Source: Sternotherus odoratus
Taxonomy: Eukaryota; Chordata; Testudines; Kinosternidae
Reading direction: 5' to 3'
Assembly (NCBI GenBank): GCA_032164245.1
Contig: JAVMKO010000006.1
Coordinates: 6,029,001 to 6,093,000, forward strand
DNA: 64,000 nucleotides
Shown here: in pieces, positions 11,705 through 22,854 of the stretch
Layout: the number at the start of each line of letters is the position of its first letter
Numbering within the stretch: position 1 is the first letter of the stretch
Program-made: the position numbers and the translations under genes
The notes under the pieces: generated by a model
Database searches by the model: none
What the model saw: only the letters and a program-made list of their open reading frames with translations
Told to the model about the DNA's origin: nothing

Positions 11705-12700
11705 GCAACTTAGCCTGACTGATTCTGGGTTAAATCATGGAAAGGCTGATATGGGATGCAATCAGTACAAAATTAAAGGAGAGTATCATAAATCATGCCA
11801 GTCAACTTGGTTTTATGGAAAACAGGTCTTGTCAGACATATTGTTTTCTGATGAGATTACAGATTTGGTCGATAAAGGTAATCCTGTTGACATGGATATT
11901 CAAATTTCTCGGAGGTTTGTCCTGCATGATAATCTGACCAAAAAAATTGCCCTATACAGCACATATTAAATGGATTTAAAACTGGTTAGCTGGATAGATG
12001 GCAAAAAAATTGCAATCTTCGTCCTATATGGGTGTCTCTAGGGTGGTGCTGCGGGGATCTGTTCTGAGTCCAACACTAGTCAATATCTTAATCAAAGACC
12101 TGGAGGAAAATGTAAAATCATTGCTGGTAAAACTTGCAGATGAGATGACAAACTACTGGAGTGATTGAATAATAGTGGGGACACGTGAGGTATAGAGGCC
12201 GATCAGGATCACTTGGTTAACCAGGGGAAGGGCTGCTTGTCTGAATAAAGTCATGCATCTAGAAACTGAACATAGGTGATGGAACAGATGGGGAATCCTG
12301 GAATGCAGTGACCCTGAAAGGGACTTGGGGGTAATGGTGGATAGCCAAGTGAACGTAATCTCCCAGTGCTGTAACTAAGAGAGGGTAAACCCAATCCTCA
12401 GACGTACGAGCAAGGGAATCTCTAGTAGCAGGAGAAGGTGGTGTTACCTCTGAATCCAGCATTAGTGAAACCATGACTGGAATACTGTGTCCAGTTCTGG
12501 TGTCATTACTTCAAAAAGAATGTTGGAAAAGGCTGAGAAGAGCTACCAGACATGATTCAAGACAAGATAGTGAGACTTAAGAAGCTCAGTCTCTTTCGTT
12601 TTTACAGTTAACAGGTGACTTGGTCACAATCGACAGGTACCTTCATGGGAAAAATTTCTGGCCAGAGGTGGCTCTTTCATCTAGCAGAACAGGACATGGA
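11705..12700 (+). mobile_element. CR1 LINE, decayed reverse-transcriptase region
   Basis: Plus-strand translation gives broken pieces of CR1 ORF2. 'LGFMENRSCQ' and 'DEITDLVDKGNPVDMDIQIS' match the RT region upstream of the catalytic centre, and 'DLGVMVDSQVN' (about 12330) matches the post-RT segment. Internal deletions and stops are frequent. It is much older than the 3'-end-only CR1 copies in the window. Confidence 0.75.
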
Positions 12701-12734
12701 CGAAAGCACAAGGGTGTTTGAGGGAAAATAAGGC

Positions 12735-13219
12735 TGATGGTTAATAAAGGCTGGCGTCGCTAGTGGAGTGGAGGCAGCCGGCCATGGCCTGTTACCCAAT
12801 ATGTCATGATAGGTAAGGACCTTAAAAGTGAAGACCAGGAGCCAATGAAGGGATGCAACACATGGCTGGAGCAATGAGCCAGGAAGAGCTTTGCAGCAAC
12901 GTTTTGAATGGGATGCAAGAAGGAGATGATGAGATTCTCAAAACCAGAGAGGAGGAGAGGAGAAGTTGAGGGCTTGGCCGTGCTGCCGGGAGGAAAGTGA
13001 GCCTGTCTTGGAGATGTTCCACAGGAAGAAGCAGCAAGATTTGGACATTGACTCTGCCCTAGTCAACAGGCAAGGGTAGGGTTACGGGCCTGAGTGACAG
13101 AGTGGTGGTGTTGTCCAGCGTGATAAAGAAAGGAGGGCAGAAGGGCCAGGCTTGAGAGGAAAGATCAAGAGATTGGTTTTGGCCTTGCTAGGCTTAGCTT
13201 GGTGGCTGGACATGGGAAG
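12735..13219 (-). mobile_element. L2 LINE 3' coding relic
   Basis: The minus strand reads the L2 ORF2 C-terminal region, with 'LHWLLVFTFKVLTYHDILGN' in an open stretch at 12677-12874. It resembles the other L2 copies at 26495-27175 and 57530-58930. It abuts the solo LTR at 13225, which probably inserted into it. Confidence 0.7.
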
Positions 13220-13224
13220 AGGAG

Positions 13225-14348
13225 TGTCACGTTACTGAAATAATTTGGGATCCTATAGATCATTGGTGCAAACAAGGTCCTATAGTGGCACCAAATCTTA
13301 TATAAGGGGAACAAATAAGGTGTCTAGGGCCAGGTTATGGATTGCTGATTATGAATATGCCATTGATATGTGGGTATCAATTTTGTAGTTGAAGTTATGA
13401 ATATTGGCTCTGGACTGTCTGTCTTTCCGAATATTGTGCTCTGCTGGGGGGGACATTCCAGAATACTGGGCGTCAGCTTTGCTTGAGCTGCCTGATGGCC
13501 CATTAAGACCGTCAACTACACAATGAACTTTGTCCACACCCGAGCTTCTCCAGGAATGTGTCCTGCCTGGTCAGAAACTGAATCTTGGAGAGTCTGATAA
13601 TTGGACCATGTGGCCATGAACCTCCATTTTGCAACTGGACTCTGCATAAGAAGGAGGAGGGGGGTCTTCACCCACAAGAGGAAGTCTATAAAACCTGGGA
13701 GAAACTTCCTCCATTTTGTCTTCTACCTCCAGTCTTCAGCCTGCCTTGTTTCCAGCTCTGGATGGAACTTTGCTACACAGGGGAACTCTGGCCAAAGGGT
13801 GCTGACCCATCCCTGGAGGGGATGCTTTCCAGAGACTGTGATTTGAACCTGCAGTTATTCTACCTTTGCTGCAAGCCTGAACCAAGAGATTTGCCATTAC
13901 TGCATGTAATTGATTTCTTTTAACCATTCCTAACCCTCACCTATACCTTTTTCCTTGTATAATAAACCTTTAGTTTTTAGATTCTAAAGGATTGGCAACA
14001 GCGTGATTTATGGGAAGATCTGATTTGTATATTGACCTGGGTCTGGGGCCTGATACTTTGGAATTGGGGAGAACCGTTTTCTTTATTTGGGGGATTGGTT
14101 TTCATAACCACTGGTCCCCAGGACAGGTGGCTGCTGGTGGTGATACTGGGAACCTGGAGTGTCTAGGGGAATTGTTTGTGTGATTTGTGGTTAGCCAGTG
14201 GGGCGAAACCAAAGTCTTTTCTGTTTGGCTGGCTTGGTTTACCTCAGTGTGGAAAAACCCCAGCTTTGGGCTGTAGTTGCCCCTTTGGAAGCAATCTGTC
14301 CTGATCTGACACTCACAGTTGGATCCCACCAGGAACAGCACCGTCACA
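13225..14348 (+). mobile_element. Solo LTR (1.12 kb), copy A, plus orientation
   Basis: The LTR begins TGTCACGTTACTGAAATAAT and ends AGCACCGTCACA, so it has TG...CA termini with a short inverted repeat. Flanking 5-mers are AGGAG (13220-13224) and TGGAG (14349-14353), a 5-bp duplication with one mismatch. TCTATAAAACC at about 13685 can serve as a TATA box, and ATAATAAACC at about 13959 as a poly(A) signal. It has no internal retroviral genes and no second LTR, so it is the product of LTR-LTR recombination. A second copy lies reversed at 55652-56784. The 112-codon open frame at 13585 has no coding signature. Confidence 0.88.
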
Positions 14349-14353
14349 TGGAG

Positions 14354-15191
14354 AAGTTAGAAAACTTAGCTGGGATGGAAGGAGATAGGCTACAGAATTC
14401 TCCTTCACTTAGCCTAAAACCGCTATGTAGTATTGCTGGCCACATTCTCTTGGCTGCCACATCCTACCCCAGAGATGACTGCATCGCAGCTGCAGGTGAA
14501 CTTGTTCTAAATCACTTTTCATTCTTTGAAACACTTGGAGGCTGGCAAAGCATGCGGCGGCATATGGACCATGCAGCTAAGTGAAGGTTGCTGTAGGAAC
14601 CCTGACTGAATTTTCAGCTCTGAGAATTGCTAGAAACCTTGTTTTGTGCTTTGAAAGCAAGACACCTGAAAAAACAGAGTACATTTATAGTACAGCGTCC
14701 AGCCCCAGATACAGCTCTAATGATTGTTTGAGCGCTAGCCATGTATTTGAGGCAGATTTGCACATTCTTTCCCAAGCCAAACCCACGCATTACCGATCTG
14801 CTGTTCTGCTGTGGAACATTTCTGGAAAATAATACATCCCTGACTGGGCAGAGAGAAAGCAGCTGGAATCTGGGAGGTAGGTGTAAGAATCTTCCCAGAC
14901 AGTTACATTCTGCCCAGGATATTAACTACATACATAATGGACTGGATCCTCAGCTGGTGTAGATTGGCATCGCTCTACTGGAAACAATGGTATTATAGCC
15001 CTTGCTACCTGTTGAGAACCTGGCTCCGTGCCTGAGTTGGGATCAGGCATGTGCCAAATCAGTCTGGCCGGGTCATTCAGCAAAGACCTACCTTTTATAC
15101 AAAAGCCTTATTTCCCTCTCTGGAATCTTGCTGACAATTCCAGTTTGTTTGGTGCTGGAATGTCTTCAGTCTCTCTCTCTGTCCTAGGCAT
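14354..15191. other. Unannotated interval
   Basis: No gene or clear repeat recognised. L2 sequence interrupted by the preceding LTR may continue for a short distance after 14354, but I could not confirm it. Confidence 0.4.
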
Positions 15192-15280
15192 TGTGGCAGG
15201 GTGGGCTTGACCCAGCCTGCCGCCCCTTTAAGAGGGAGAAAAGCCCTCTGCAACTAGCCAACCTGTAGTGGCCCTCAGTA
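15192..15280 (+). mobile_element. LTR 5' end fragment related to the 31213 solo LTR
   Basis: It starts TGTGGCAGGGTGGGCTTGAC and contains CCCTTTAAGAGGGAG. The LTR at 31213 starts TGTGGCAGGGTGCTGGCC and has the same CCCTTTAAGAGGGAG at the same distance. After about 15280 the similarity is lost, so the fragment is truncated or diverged. Confidence 0.6.
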
Positions 15281-17336
15281 CATGTTGCACCAGTGTGCTG
15301 ACAGGCCTGTTTGGTTAGTACAATAGATCCTCCATCTCCTAGGTGATGGGGGGAGCCACTTCTGAGAACATGGGGCTGGATTCTGCCAGCTTGGCTCACG
15401 TTGAGTAGCACCTGGCTCTGCAGGTGGACTCGCTGACCTCGGGGGGGCTGCTCGTGAAGTACCCCTCTGCTCACCACCAGGGTGGCAGAACAGGGGTCCA
15501 TTATGGCTGTTGTGTTTGCCTGCTCATTGGTGCACTAGCTCCTCCTTTGAAAGGTGTTTGGGTCTAGCTCTTGGGTTGACTTAGGTGGCATTATGGCAAT
15601 GAAGACCAATGCCCCACCTATTCTACTCAACCACTTTTCACAAGTTTGGCTCACGTGTGGTGGAATTTCCCCAAACTCCTCCCTCGAGGTGCAAATCCTA
15701 TTGGAAAACTCAAGGAGACTTTTGAACTCCGCACCCTCTCTCTGCCCAAGGGTCGTAAATGACTATATCGCTGGAAGATAACCTAGGGCTTGTGTAGAAA
15801 GGCAGCAGACAAGCGTTCTAGCACACCCCGGTGAAAACCACCCGTCCGCAATGCATTTAGTGCCAATCACCCCCTCCAGCAGGTCACTGCTTTGTGCTGG
15901 TGGGGGAGGGATTGGGGAGGGTGAAATAATTCTCCTTTCAGCTTCTTGCGTCACTCGGAAGACCAAGCCTGTCTGACATAAGGCGCCTCCTGGCAAAGGC
16001 GAAATGAGAGGAGACCCTACGTGAGGCAGCCTCTAAGCCAATCCACTGCAAACAAGAAACCATTGATCCCGGCTGCCACTCCCTCCCCTCGGAAGAGCCG
16101 GATCTGACTCCCATTAAAATCAACGGGAGACCCTGACTGAGCCGGCTGGGGATTCCCTTTCTGCACGGGAATGCCTGGGTGGTGTAGCTGACTCTGTACC
16201 CCCGCCCGCCGCGTAGGGAGCATATCAGAGGTGAACAGTGGATGGTACTGCAAGCCTGGGCTGATCCAGTAAGTGCTAGCGGGAGCCGCCCGGATGTCAC
16301 TTAGTTCTACCTGCCCCAGATGCACCGAGCACAGCTCAGGGACTTCATTGGCAAAGTATTTATCCATTAGCCAATAGGAACAGCTCATTGCCAGCAAAAC
16401 TCACATCCTGTGGTGCGATAGACTCCTAAGACCTTGTTATCTGCATGGACTGTGTAGTGGAGGGTTTGGGGGGTTTAACAGGAGAATAATGGGTTCCTTT
16501 TCAGAAATGAAGTAATAAAAGTTTATATGAAAATGAATTCCCACAGGTAACCTTCCATAACAAACAGCATCAGCTAGAGGTTTCAAGGGTCGATCATGAA
16601 GCAAGAAAAATTTGACCAACTAACTAGTTTATTCTAAGGTGGAAATTATATAGAGCAGCTCATAGCTAAATACTTTTTTTTTTTTTTTGGAAGTCTGTTT
16701 CAAAGCTTAGGGATAAACTGAATAAAAGGCAACACTCCCCCTCCCCCCACCTTCCTTTTCTGACTCTCCTTCTATTCTAGTGCAGATATTTGTTGCTACC
16801 ATAGTAACCAAATTAACTCCAAATAAAACACTTTCCCATACATGTCAAACCTCCCCAAGCTTTCGCTGCCATACAACATAACTGTTAAATAATTATAGAT
16901 TTTATGTCAATGTTCAATGTTGCAGTAATTGCTTGGAGAAAATTGTCTCTAAGCCAGAGGTCCTGACTAACTTTAATAGTCCATCTGCTCCCCTTTATTC
17001 TTTTGATATTAATGTCATTAACATGATAATTAGGTACTTAATGCGGCTGTTTAACATCTGCTTTGATGAGTTACATTGTTTAATGCAGACGTTTTTCCAG
17101 TAAATCTCCTTTCCCGTTATTTCAGACTAATACATTGCCAGTCGGAGACCCTGCCTGGTGAGTTGTTTTAATGAAGTATTGGCTGCACCCTGAACGTCTC
17201 TCTCCTTCCCTGTCCCCCTCCCCCGGTCTGCCAGCACGCCTCAGTCTTGCTTTTGCACACTCAGTGTAACCTGTCAGATCACATATTGGCTGTGAGGCGA
17301 TCAAAGGGTTAAAGGCTATATCCTGCTGTGAGGGGG
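15281..17336. other. Unannotated; AT-rich candidate regulatory stretch at 16780-17110
   Basis: No gene recognised. The 16780-17110 part is AT-rich, has many TAAT-type cores and an RFX-type X-box, and lacks repeat hallmarks. That is suggestive of a conserved non-coding element but not proven. Confidence 0.35.
16795..16808. promoter_or_regulatory. RFX-type X-box motif
   Basis: GCTACCATAGTAAC fits the palindromic RFX consensus (GYNRCC-AT-RGYAAC). Similar matches lie at 27635 and 59998. A 14-bp partly degenerate match can occur by chance, so binding is inference. Confidence 0.35.
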
Positions 17337-17698
17337 TTGCTGGCTCCTTTAAGGGGAGTCCGGGCCCAGGCTGGTCTGAGCTAATTTAAAGGGAGCAAGG
17401 CCATCCGAGCAGTTAACATGGGCGTGATAAAAGGTCATCTGGGGTCAGTTACTGGGAGGTACCCTAAGAGACAGAAGCCTTCCCAAGGGAGCAGAGCAAC
17501 CAGACAGCCACAGGCCCCGAAGATAGTGCTGGGCAACCCCCGAGCCCGATGGAAGAGACTTGATTTCAAGCTGACTTGTATTGGATACTGTGGAACCCCA
17601 GAAGGGGAATTTTGTTTTAAACTCTTTTGGACTGCATGGTGTTCTTAAGGGGCCCTGAGAGAAGAGAAACCGAGGCAGGGAGTGCCCGCCTCATCACA
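17337..17698 (+). mobile_element. Probable solo LTR or LTR fragment
   Basis: The interval starts TGTGAGGGGGTTGCTGGC and ends GCCTCATCACA, giving TG...CA ends with inverted TGTGA/TCACA. Internal CTCCTTTAAGGGGAG is of the kind seen in the other LTRs here. No target duplication is evident (CCTGC against GTAGA), so the borders are uncertain. Confidence 0.5.
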
Positions 17699-17827
17699 GT
17701 AGATCCGTGGGCAACATCCACTCAGTTGTAACAACATGGATCCAGGCTGTGTGCTCAGCAATGGAAACAACTGCATGTTACCAGTGTGAGTGACTCCGTG
17801 TGCTTGACACAGCATGTCTCCATGTAG

Positions 17828-17945
17828 GACAAACAACAAGGAGTCCTTGTGGCACCTTAGGGACTAACAAATTTATTTGGGCATAATCTTTTGTGGGCTA
17901 GAACCTGCTCCATCAGATGCATGGAGTGGAACTTACAGTAGCAGG
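17828..17945 (-). mobile_element. Penelope-like element 3' tail, copy 1
   Basis: The reverse complement carries the recurrent tail: GCATCTGATGGAGCAGG, a stem GCCCAC, then GCATTATGCCC-type sequence, GTTAGTCCCTAAGGTGCCAC and AAGGACTCCTTG. It matches the tails of the Penelope-like relics at 37624 and 42477. Here the GAAA of the hammerhead-like core is mutated. Confidence 0.75.
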
Positions 17946-17969
17946 TGTCTCTGTGTGTGTATATATTTA

Positions 17970-19110
17970 TATATATACTAGCAAAAATACCCGGCGTTGC
18001 TCAGGTCCGTCGGAGGTGGGGAGGGGGCAGAGAGCTGAGCGAGTGTGGGGTCCTTTGGAGGGGGGAGGGAGCAGAGAGCAAACCTGACACCCCCACCTCA
18101 CCCCCCCCGACCAAACCCGACACCCCCACCTCACTTACCCCTCGACCAACCCCGACTCACATTTTCACCTCCCCACCCAAACCCAACACCCCCACGTCAC
18201 AACCCTACCAACCCCAACACCCCCTGACCAACACCCACACCTCACCCCCCGTAGACCAAACCTGACACACCTACCTACCACCACAAACAAACCCAACACC
18301 CACACCTCACTTACCCCTCGACCAACCCCGACCCCCCTCCTCACCCCCCAAACCCAACCCAACCCCCCCCACACCTTACCCCCCACCAAACCCAACACCC
18401 CCTGACCACCCCCAACACCCACACCTCACCCCTCACCCACCCCGACACCTTCCCATACCCCCCCAGACCAAACCCAACACCCCCCGGCTCACTTACCCCC
18501 CCACCAAACCCAACACCCCCTGACCAACCCCAACACCCACACCTCACCTCACCTACCCTGACACCTTCCCACCCCCCCAGACCAAACCCAACACCCCCGG
18601 CTCACTTACCCCCCGACCAAACCAGACACCCCCACCTCACCCCCGACCAAACCCGACACCCCTATCTCACTTACCCTCGGACCAAACCCAACTCGGGTCT
18701 GTCGGAGGTGGGGAGGGGGCAGAGAGCTGAGCGAGTGCGGGGTCCATTGGAGGGGGGAGGGGGCACAGAGCTGAGGGATTCCGGGGCTCCGTTGGAGGGG
18801 GGAGGGGGCAGAGAGCTGAGCGAGTGCAGGGTCCGTTGGAGGGGGGTATTATGACATCATAACTATGTCACAGAGAACAGCAGCTGCCCAGCTGATGTGA
18901 TTGGCCTTTAAAGAATTTCACCCCTGGGGGGCGTCAGAGGTGAGATTTGAAAAATTTTCGACTCTTACCCTGATTAGGACCCTAAGACCTATAACTGTAC
19001 CAAATTTCAAGTCTCTAGCTCAAACGGTGTGGAAGGAGTAAGTGAACGTACATACACACATACATACACGCACGCATACACCATTTGACTTTTATATATA
19101 TAGATATATT
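17970..19110 (+). mobile_element. AT-ended non-autonomous element of unresolved family, with a C-rich array
   Basis: The left end reads ACTAGCAAAAATACCCGGCG TTGC. The right end reads TACCAAATTTCAAGTCTCTAG C, AACGGTGTGGAAGGAGTAAG, a run of CATACA repeats and TTTTATATATATAGAT. This layout (CCCGGCGTTGC head, ACCAAATTTCA segment, TATATATAGAT end, flanking TA/TG microsatellite) is like mini-me or RTE-derived elements that seed microsatellites. I cannot fix the superfamily. The middle is a degenerate minisatellite (18080-18700). A short GTCGGAGGTGGGGAGGGGGC block follows, repeated about three times (18690-18845). Confidence 0.6.
18080..18700. repeat. Degenerate C-rich minisatellite (~35-45 bp units)
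   Basis: Units follow the pattern ACCAAACCCAACACCCCC, then ACCTCACTTACCCCCCG, with frequent indels. Strand asymmetry is extreme (almost no G on the plus strand). The opposite strand reads as Gly/Val-rich nonsense open frames. Confidence 0.85.
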
Positions 19111-19365
19111 ATGTGTGTGTGTATATATATATGTATATATAGTATGTGTGTGTATATATGTACATGAAGAGATGAGGATTTGAAATGGGCCACCCTCATT
19201 ACCACTACAAAAGTGATTTCCCCCCCCTCCCGTGGTATTCTACTGTTAATTGAATTGTTTCGTTAGACTGACCCCCCATTCGGCAACTCCCATCTTTTCA
19301 TGTACTGTGTGTGTGTGTGTGTGTATGTATATATATAAATATATATATAATAATCTGCTTCTGTA
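19040..19365. repeat. Simple repeats: (CATA)n, (TA)n, (TG)n
   Basis: CATACA runs at about 19050-19080 are followed by TATATA/TGTGTG blocks (19085-19165). A second GT/AT block lies at about 19302-19352. They flank the right end of the preceding element. Confidence 0.85.
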
Positions 19366-19415
19366 TTTTCCACTCCTTGCTGATACAGACTAACACAGCT
19401 ACCCCTCTGAGACCT
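19366..19415 (+). mobile_element. Penelope-like tail remnant, plus orientation
   Basis: TTTTCCACTCC and GATACAGACTAACACAGCTA CC-CTCTGAGACCTG match the distal end of the Penelope-like tail at 42477-42623, with the middle deleted. It lies opposite in orientation to the copy at 17828. Confidence 0.6.
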
Positions 19416-21979
19416 GTCTTCATTTAGGGTGAATGGTAGGGGCAGAGATGTTCCCTAGACATGGAAAGTGAAATCCAAGTCTAGCACCAAACTTCCACTG
19501 GAATCTTCGCACCCGCTGTCATTTGACACGTTAGCTGAAGCGTCGAGTGACTGCCAGCTATCTTGGAGCATTTCCTAATGGTGCATGGGAACGTGGCGAA
19601 GTGATGGATGTCTTGTTCAGGGAGGCCCAATGTGCAATTCGGTGTTTTTGCCAATGGAAATAGCAGGCCTGGTTGATTTCACAGCCCATAAGCATATGGG
19701 CTTGTTTATTGGGTCAACAGCTTCCTAATTGAAGAAACAGGAATGGTGGACCTGGTCCAGTAATACTGAACAGGCCTTTATTTCTCTTGGCAGCCGTCTG
19801 TCTGAAGGAAAAGTGAGGAGCTCTGTGATAGGCCAATCCTGGGGTGAATCGGTCCAGGCGAGCATAGGGGCGGAGTCAGAACTGGAATCACTAGCTTCAA
19901 TACTCTGCAAACCCCAATGCAAATGAGGAGATTTCAGTGCGCATGGATGGGCTATGCAGAGACACATGCAGAGGAATCAATGAGGCAATGACAGTGAGGA
20001 GGCTACAGCTTCCCTTTCCTGCACACATTTCTTCCAGTGCTGACAGACTGCTTCTAATTAAGGCTCTCCCCTTTGGCTGACACAGTCCCATTTTTCATCC
20101 TGCTTGATAGAAGACCACTGCCAAATTGGGAACGGGGGTGAGAGGAACCGATTTCCTTTTCAGATGAATAGCTGGGGTAATAGAAGAAGCCAGCCTAGGC
20201 TTCTGGCTACGCAGTATCGGAGGGAAGATGGGGCCCAAAGACAGGAAGTGACCTATGTTATCAGCATGAGCGGGTGGGAGCTGAGCAATTTGTATTAGAA
20301 ACGCTGTTGCTATTTCCTGGTATTTCAATGAAAGGTCTCTTCAAAGGACGTGGGAAGAATTTCTCTGGCAGCGTCACGTGCAGAGTGGAGTGAATGATCG
20401 AGACGCCCTCTAAACGTAGCGAGTTGCCAGCCCAACCCTTGCACGCCTGGTCAATCCAGACATTCGGATAGCAGGGGTGAAGCAGCGGAACAGTCTGCCC
20501 GGTGTGAGGCAGGTGGAAAATGCCTTCAGAGAATCCAGGCCTGACCATCTGAAGCATCTTCCTGGTGGGTCAAGAATGAATTGAGCTACCAGCTCCTTGG
20601 ATGTCTTCTCCCAGAAAGGTTCACTTGGCCAGACCCAAGACCGGCATAATCCATGCAGGAAGAGAGGGGTGGAGGCCAGAGCAAAAAGAAGCAGGTTAAG
20701 CTCTACCGTGAGTGCAAGTGGAATGGTTTTGTTCCCAGTGATGTACTGAGCCTCTGTTCTTTCTCCTCTGAGAACCTGTGGGTGGAGAAGTCACAGGTGG
20801 TTTATCTTTGCCCAGCAAGGAATAGGAGGTAGTGGAGTAGACTAGAAATTCCCTTTGAATTATGTGGAATAGGGAAATGTTACTACTGGCAGGGCCAAGT
20901 TCTATGGTCTCTGCTGAGGCAAACCTCCTCTGGACACTGGAGGGTTGTGGCCAGAGCTGTGCCAGAGAGGAGGAGGGGGAGAAAAGGGAGGAGGAGTAAC
21001 TCCCTAGGTGTCTCAATACCTGTGGGGTGCCCCATTGGCTTCAGTGGGGCCCTCAAGTGTCCACCCATGTGCAGCTGACTACGGGATCAGGACTTAACCG
21101 TGAGAGCACGTCTCTAATAGGAGATCACGCACGTGTATCCCCAAAATACATTGCTCTGGAAGCAATGGCAGCGTTGATACTCGGGACACACAGAGATCTG
21201 CATCCGAAGGTACCAGTCCGGATGATCAGTCAGAGCATGCGGAGAGGGAAGGGAACAAATATCAGAGCGATGATCCATCCAATGTGGGAGCAGATGCCGA
21301 GGTTTGTACACTCAGAACCGTCCGGTGACTAGTCTTGGCAGCCTCCGGCATGTCTGGCTGAGTAATAACCTGGAGAGAAACCAAGTCTGTCCATTAGGCT
21401 GTTTGCGATTTCTCCTTTTGCTTGACTTTGTGGCTTCTAAACCAGGGAGACGCTTTCTCCTCTGCACCAGGACTCGTGACGTTCTTTGCTGCCCGTTACC
21501 CACAATGCTAAGTGGAGGCGCTCGCTGAAGCAGACATTGCTGAAGCAGGGAGGGGCAGCACCTTTGGCTCTATGCAGCCGTTAAAAATCTTGATCCCTTG
21601 GCTCTGTCGAAGGAAACTGGCCACATGACGGACAGGGAGCAAGTGTTGCCTCGCTCTGGGCTGCTATGCGTCAGCGTAGGTGTGGGTGTGGGCAGAGCAC
21701 ATCTTGTACGGAGGAAGCTGGAGCAAAACGCATGAATGATCAAGATGCAGCAGGCAAAAGAGAGACAATCATGGTGGGTTCTAATTTCCACAAGGCACAG
21801 GGCCCATCCAAACTATGGGCCTATCAGAGGAACTGAGCGTCCACCGGCTCCCGCTGACTTTAGGGTTGACGGTGCGCGGCATGTCTTAAAACTAGGCCTG
21901 CTGTAGCGTGAGTGTGGACGAATTATTTTGCTAGCGGTGTCTGAGCTCCAGCGTGCTGTTGCCTTGAGCATGGTGGGGA
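19416..21979. other. Unannotated interval
   Basis: I see no gene, RNA or repeat family. Open frames are all under about 110 codons with no recognisable motif. Confidence 0.5.
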
Positions 21980-21980
21980 G

Positions 21981-22161
21981 GGAGGGGATAGCTCAGTGGT
22001 TTGAGCATTGGCCTGCTAAACCCAGGGTTGTGAGTTCAGTCCTTGAGGGGGCCATTTAGGGATTGGGGTAGAAATCTGTGGGTGAGATTGTGACCTGTGT
22101 TGTGCAGGAGGTCAGACTAGATGATCATAATGGTCCCTTCTGACCTTAATGTCTATGAATC
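21981..22161 (+). mobile_element. tRNA-derived SINE of the tortoise/CryI type
   Basis: The head contains a pol III A box (TAGCTCAGTGGT, 21989-22000) and a B box-like GGTTGTGAGTTCA (22026-22038). After the tRNA-like part comes GGGGGCCATTTAGGGATTGG. The tail is AGGTCAGACTAGATGATCAT, then GGTCCCTTCTGACCTTAATG TCTATGAATC. The tail copies the CR1 3' end, which lets the SINE use CR1 machinery. This family is known from cryptodiran turtles and is the best taxonomic clue in the window. Confidence 0.88.
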
Positions 22162-22502
22162 TGTTGTGAGGCCGACTTACATTTGGCACAATGCTCCTGC
22201 TTTCGTGCCAGGGGACTGCTCGTTACCACACCACTGAGGCCTCTGATTAGCCACAGTTAGGTGGCTCCCAGTGGCAGATAGCTGCCAGGAAACAGCTTGG
22301 ACTCTCTGGGACTTGAGCTGGAGAAGAAACAGCTGTTATTCCTACTCCCCTCCTCTCCCTCAGGAAAAGGTTACTTGCATGAGCCCAGGAGGAAAAGGAG
22401 ACTCAAACGTGCCTACATGTCGCGCTTCTCAGTAGGAGCTTCTGTCCCACAGCTCCATTCAGTGGCTGGGTTACACTCCATGTAGGAACGTAAAGAACTG
22501 GA

Positions 22503-22605
22503 GCAAGGATCGGCAACCTTTGGCATGCGGCCCACCAGGGGAAGTCCCCTTGCAGCTCCCACTGGCCGGGGTTTGCCGCTCCAAGCCAGTGCGGACCGAG
22601 AGGTG
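22503..22605 (+). mobile_element. hAT-type MITE fragment
   Basis: GGATCGGCAACCTTTGGCAT, GCGGCCC, then CTCCCACTGGCCGGGGTTTG CCG fits a common turtle hAT-derived family with a CAGGGGTCGGCAACC-like end. Only the left part is present, and the right inverted repeat is missing. Confidence 0.6.
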
Positions 22606-22854
22606 AAGGTGTGATGACATTAGTGAAAATCATGTATGACTATGATCCAGAGTTGAAAGTGGTCAAGACAAAAATTATGGCGTGCAAGGGAAAACCATGC
22701 AAGCTGCCAGTAAATCTGATCAAGTGAAAAATTATTGCTCCCTAGGAAGCCTGATTACAGAAGATCAGATGCTGAACTCAGTACCAGAATAGCAAGAGCA
22801 GAAGACACTTTGGGAGTATAAATGCCTGATTGAGAAGGGATATAAATCTGAACA

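Noticed and set aside
13585..13923. A 112-codon open frame within the solo LTR
   Set aside because: It lies wholly within an LTR, and the second copy (55652-56784) does not keep a matching open frame.
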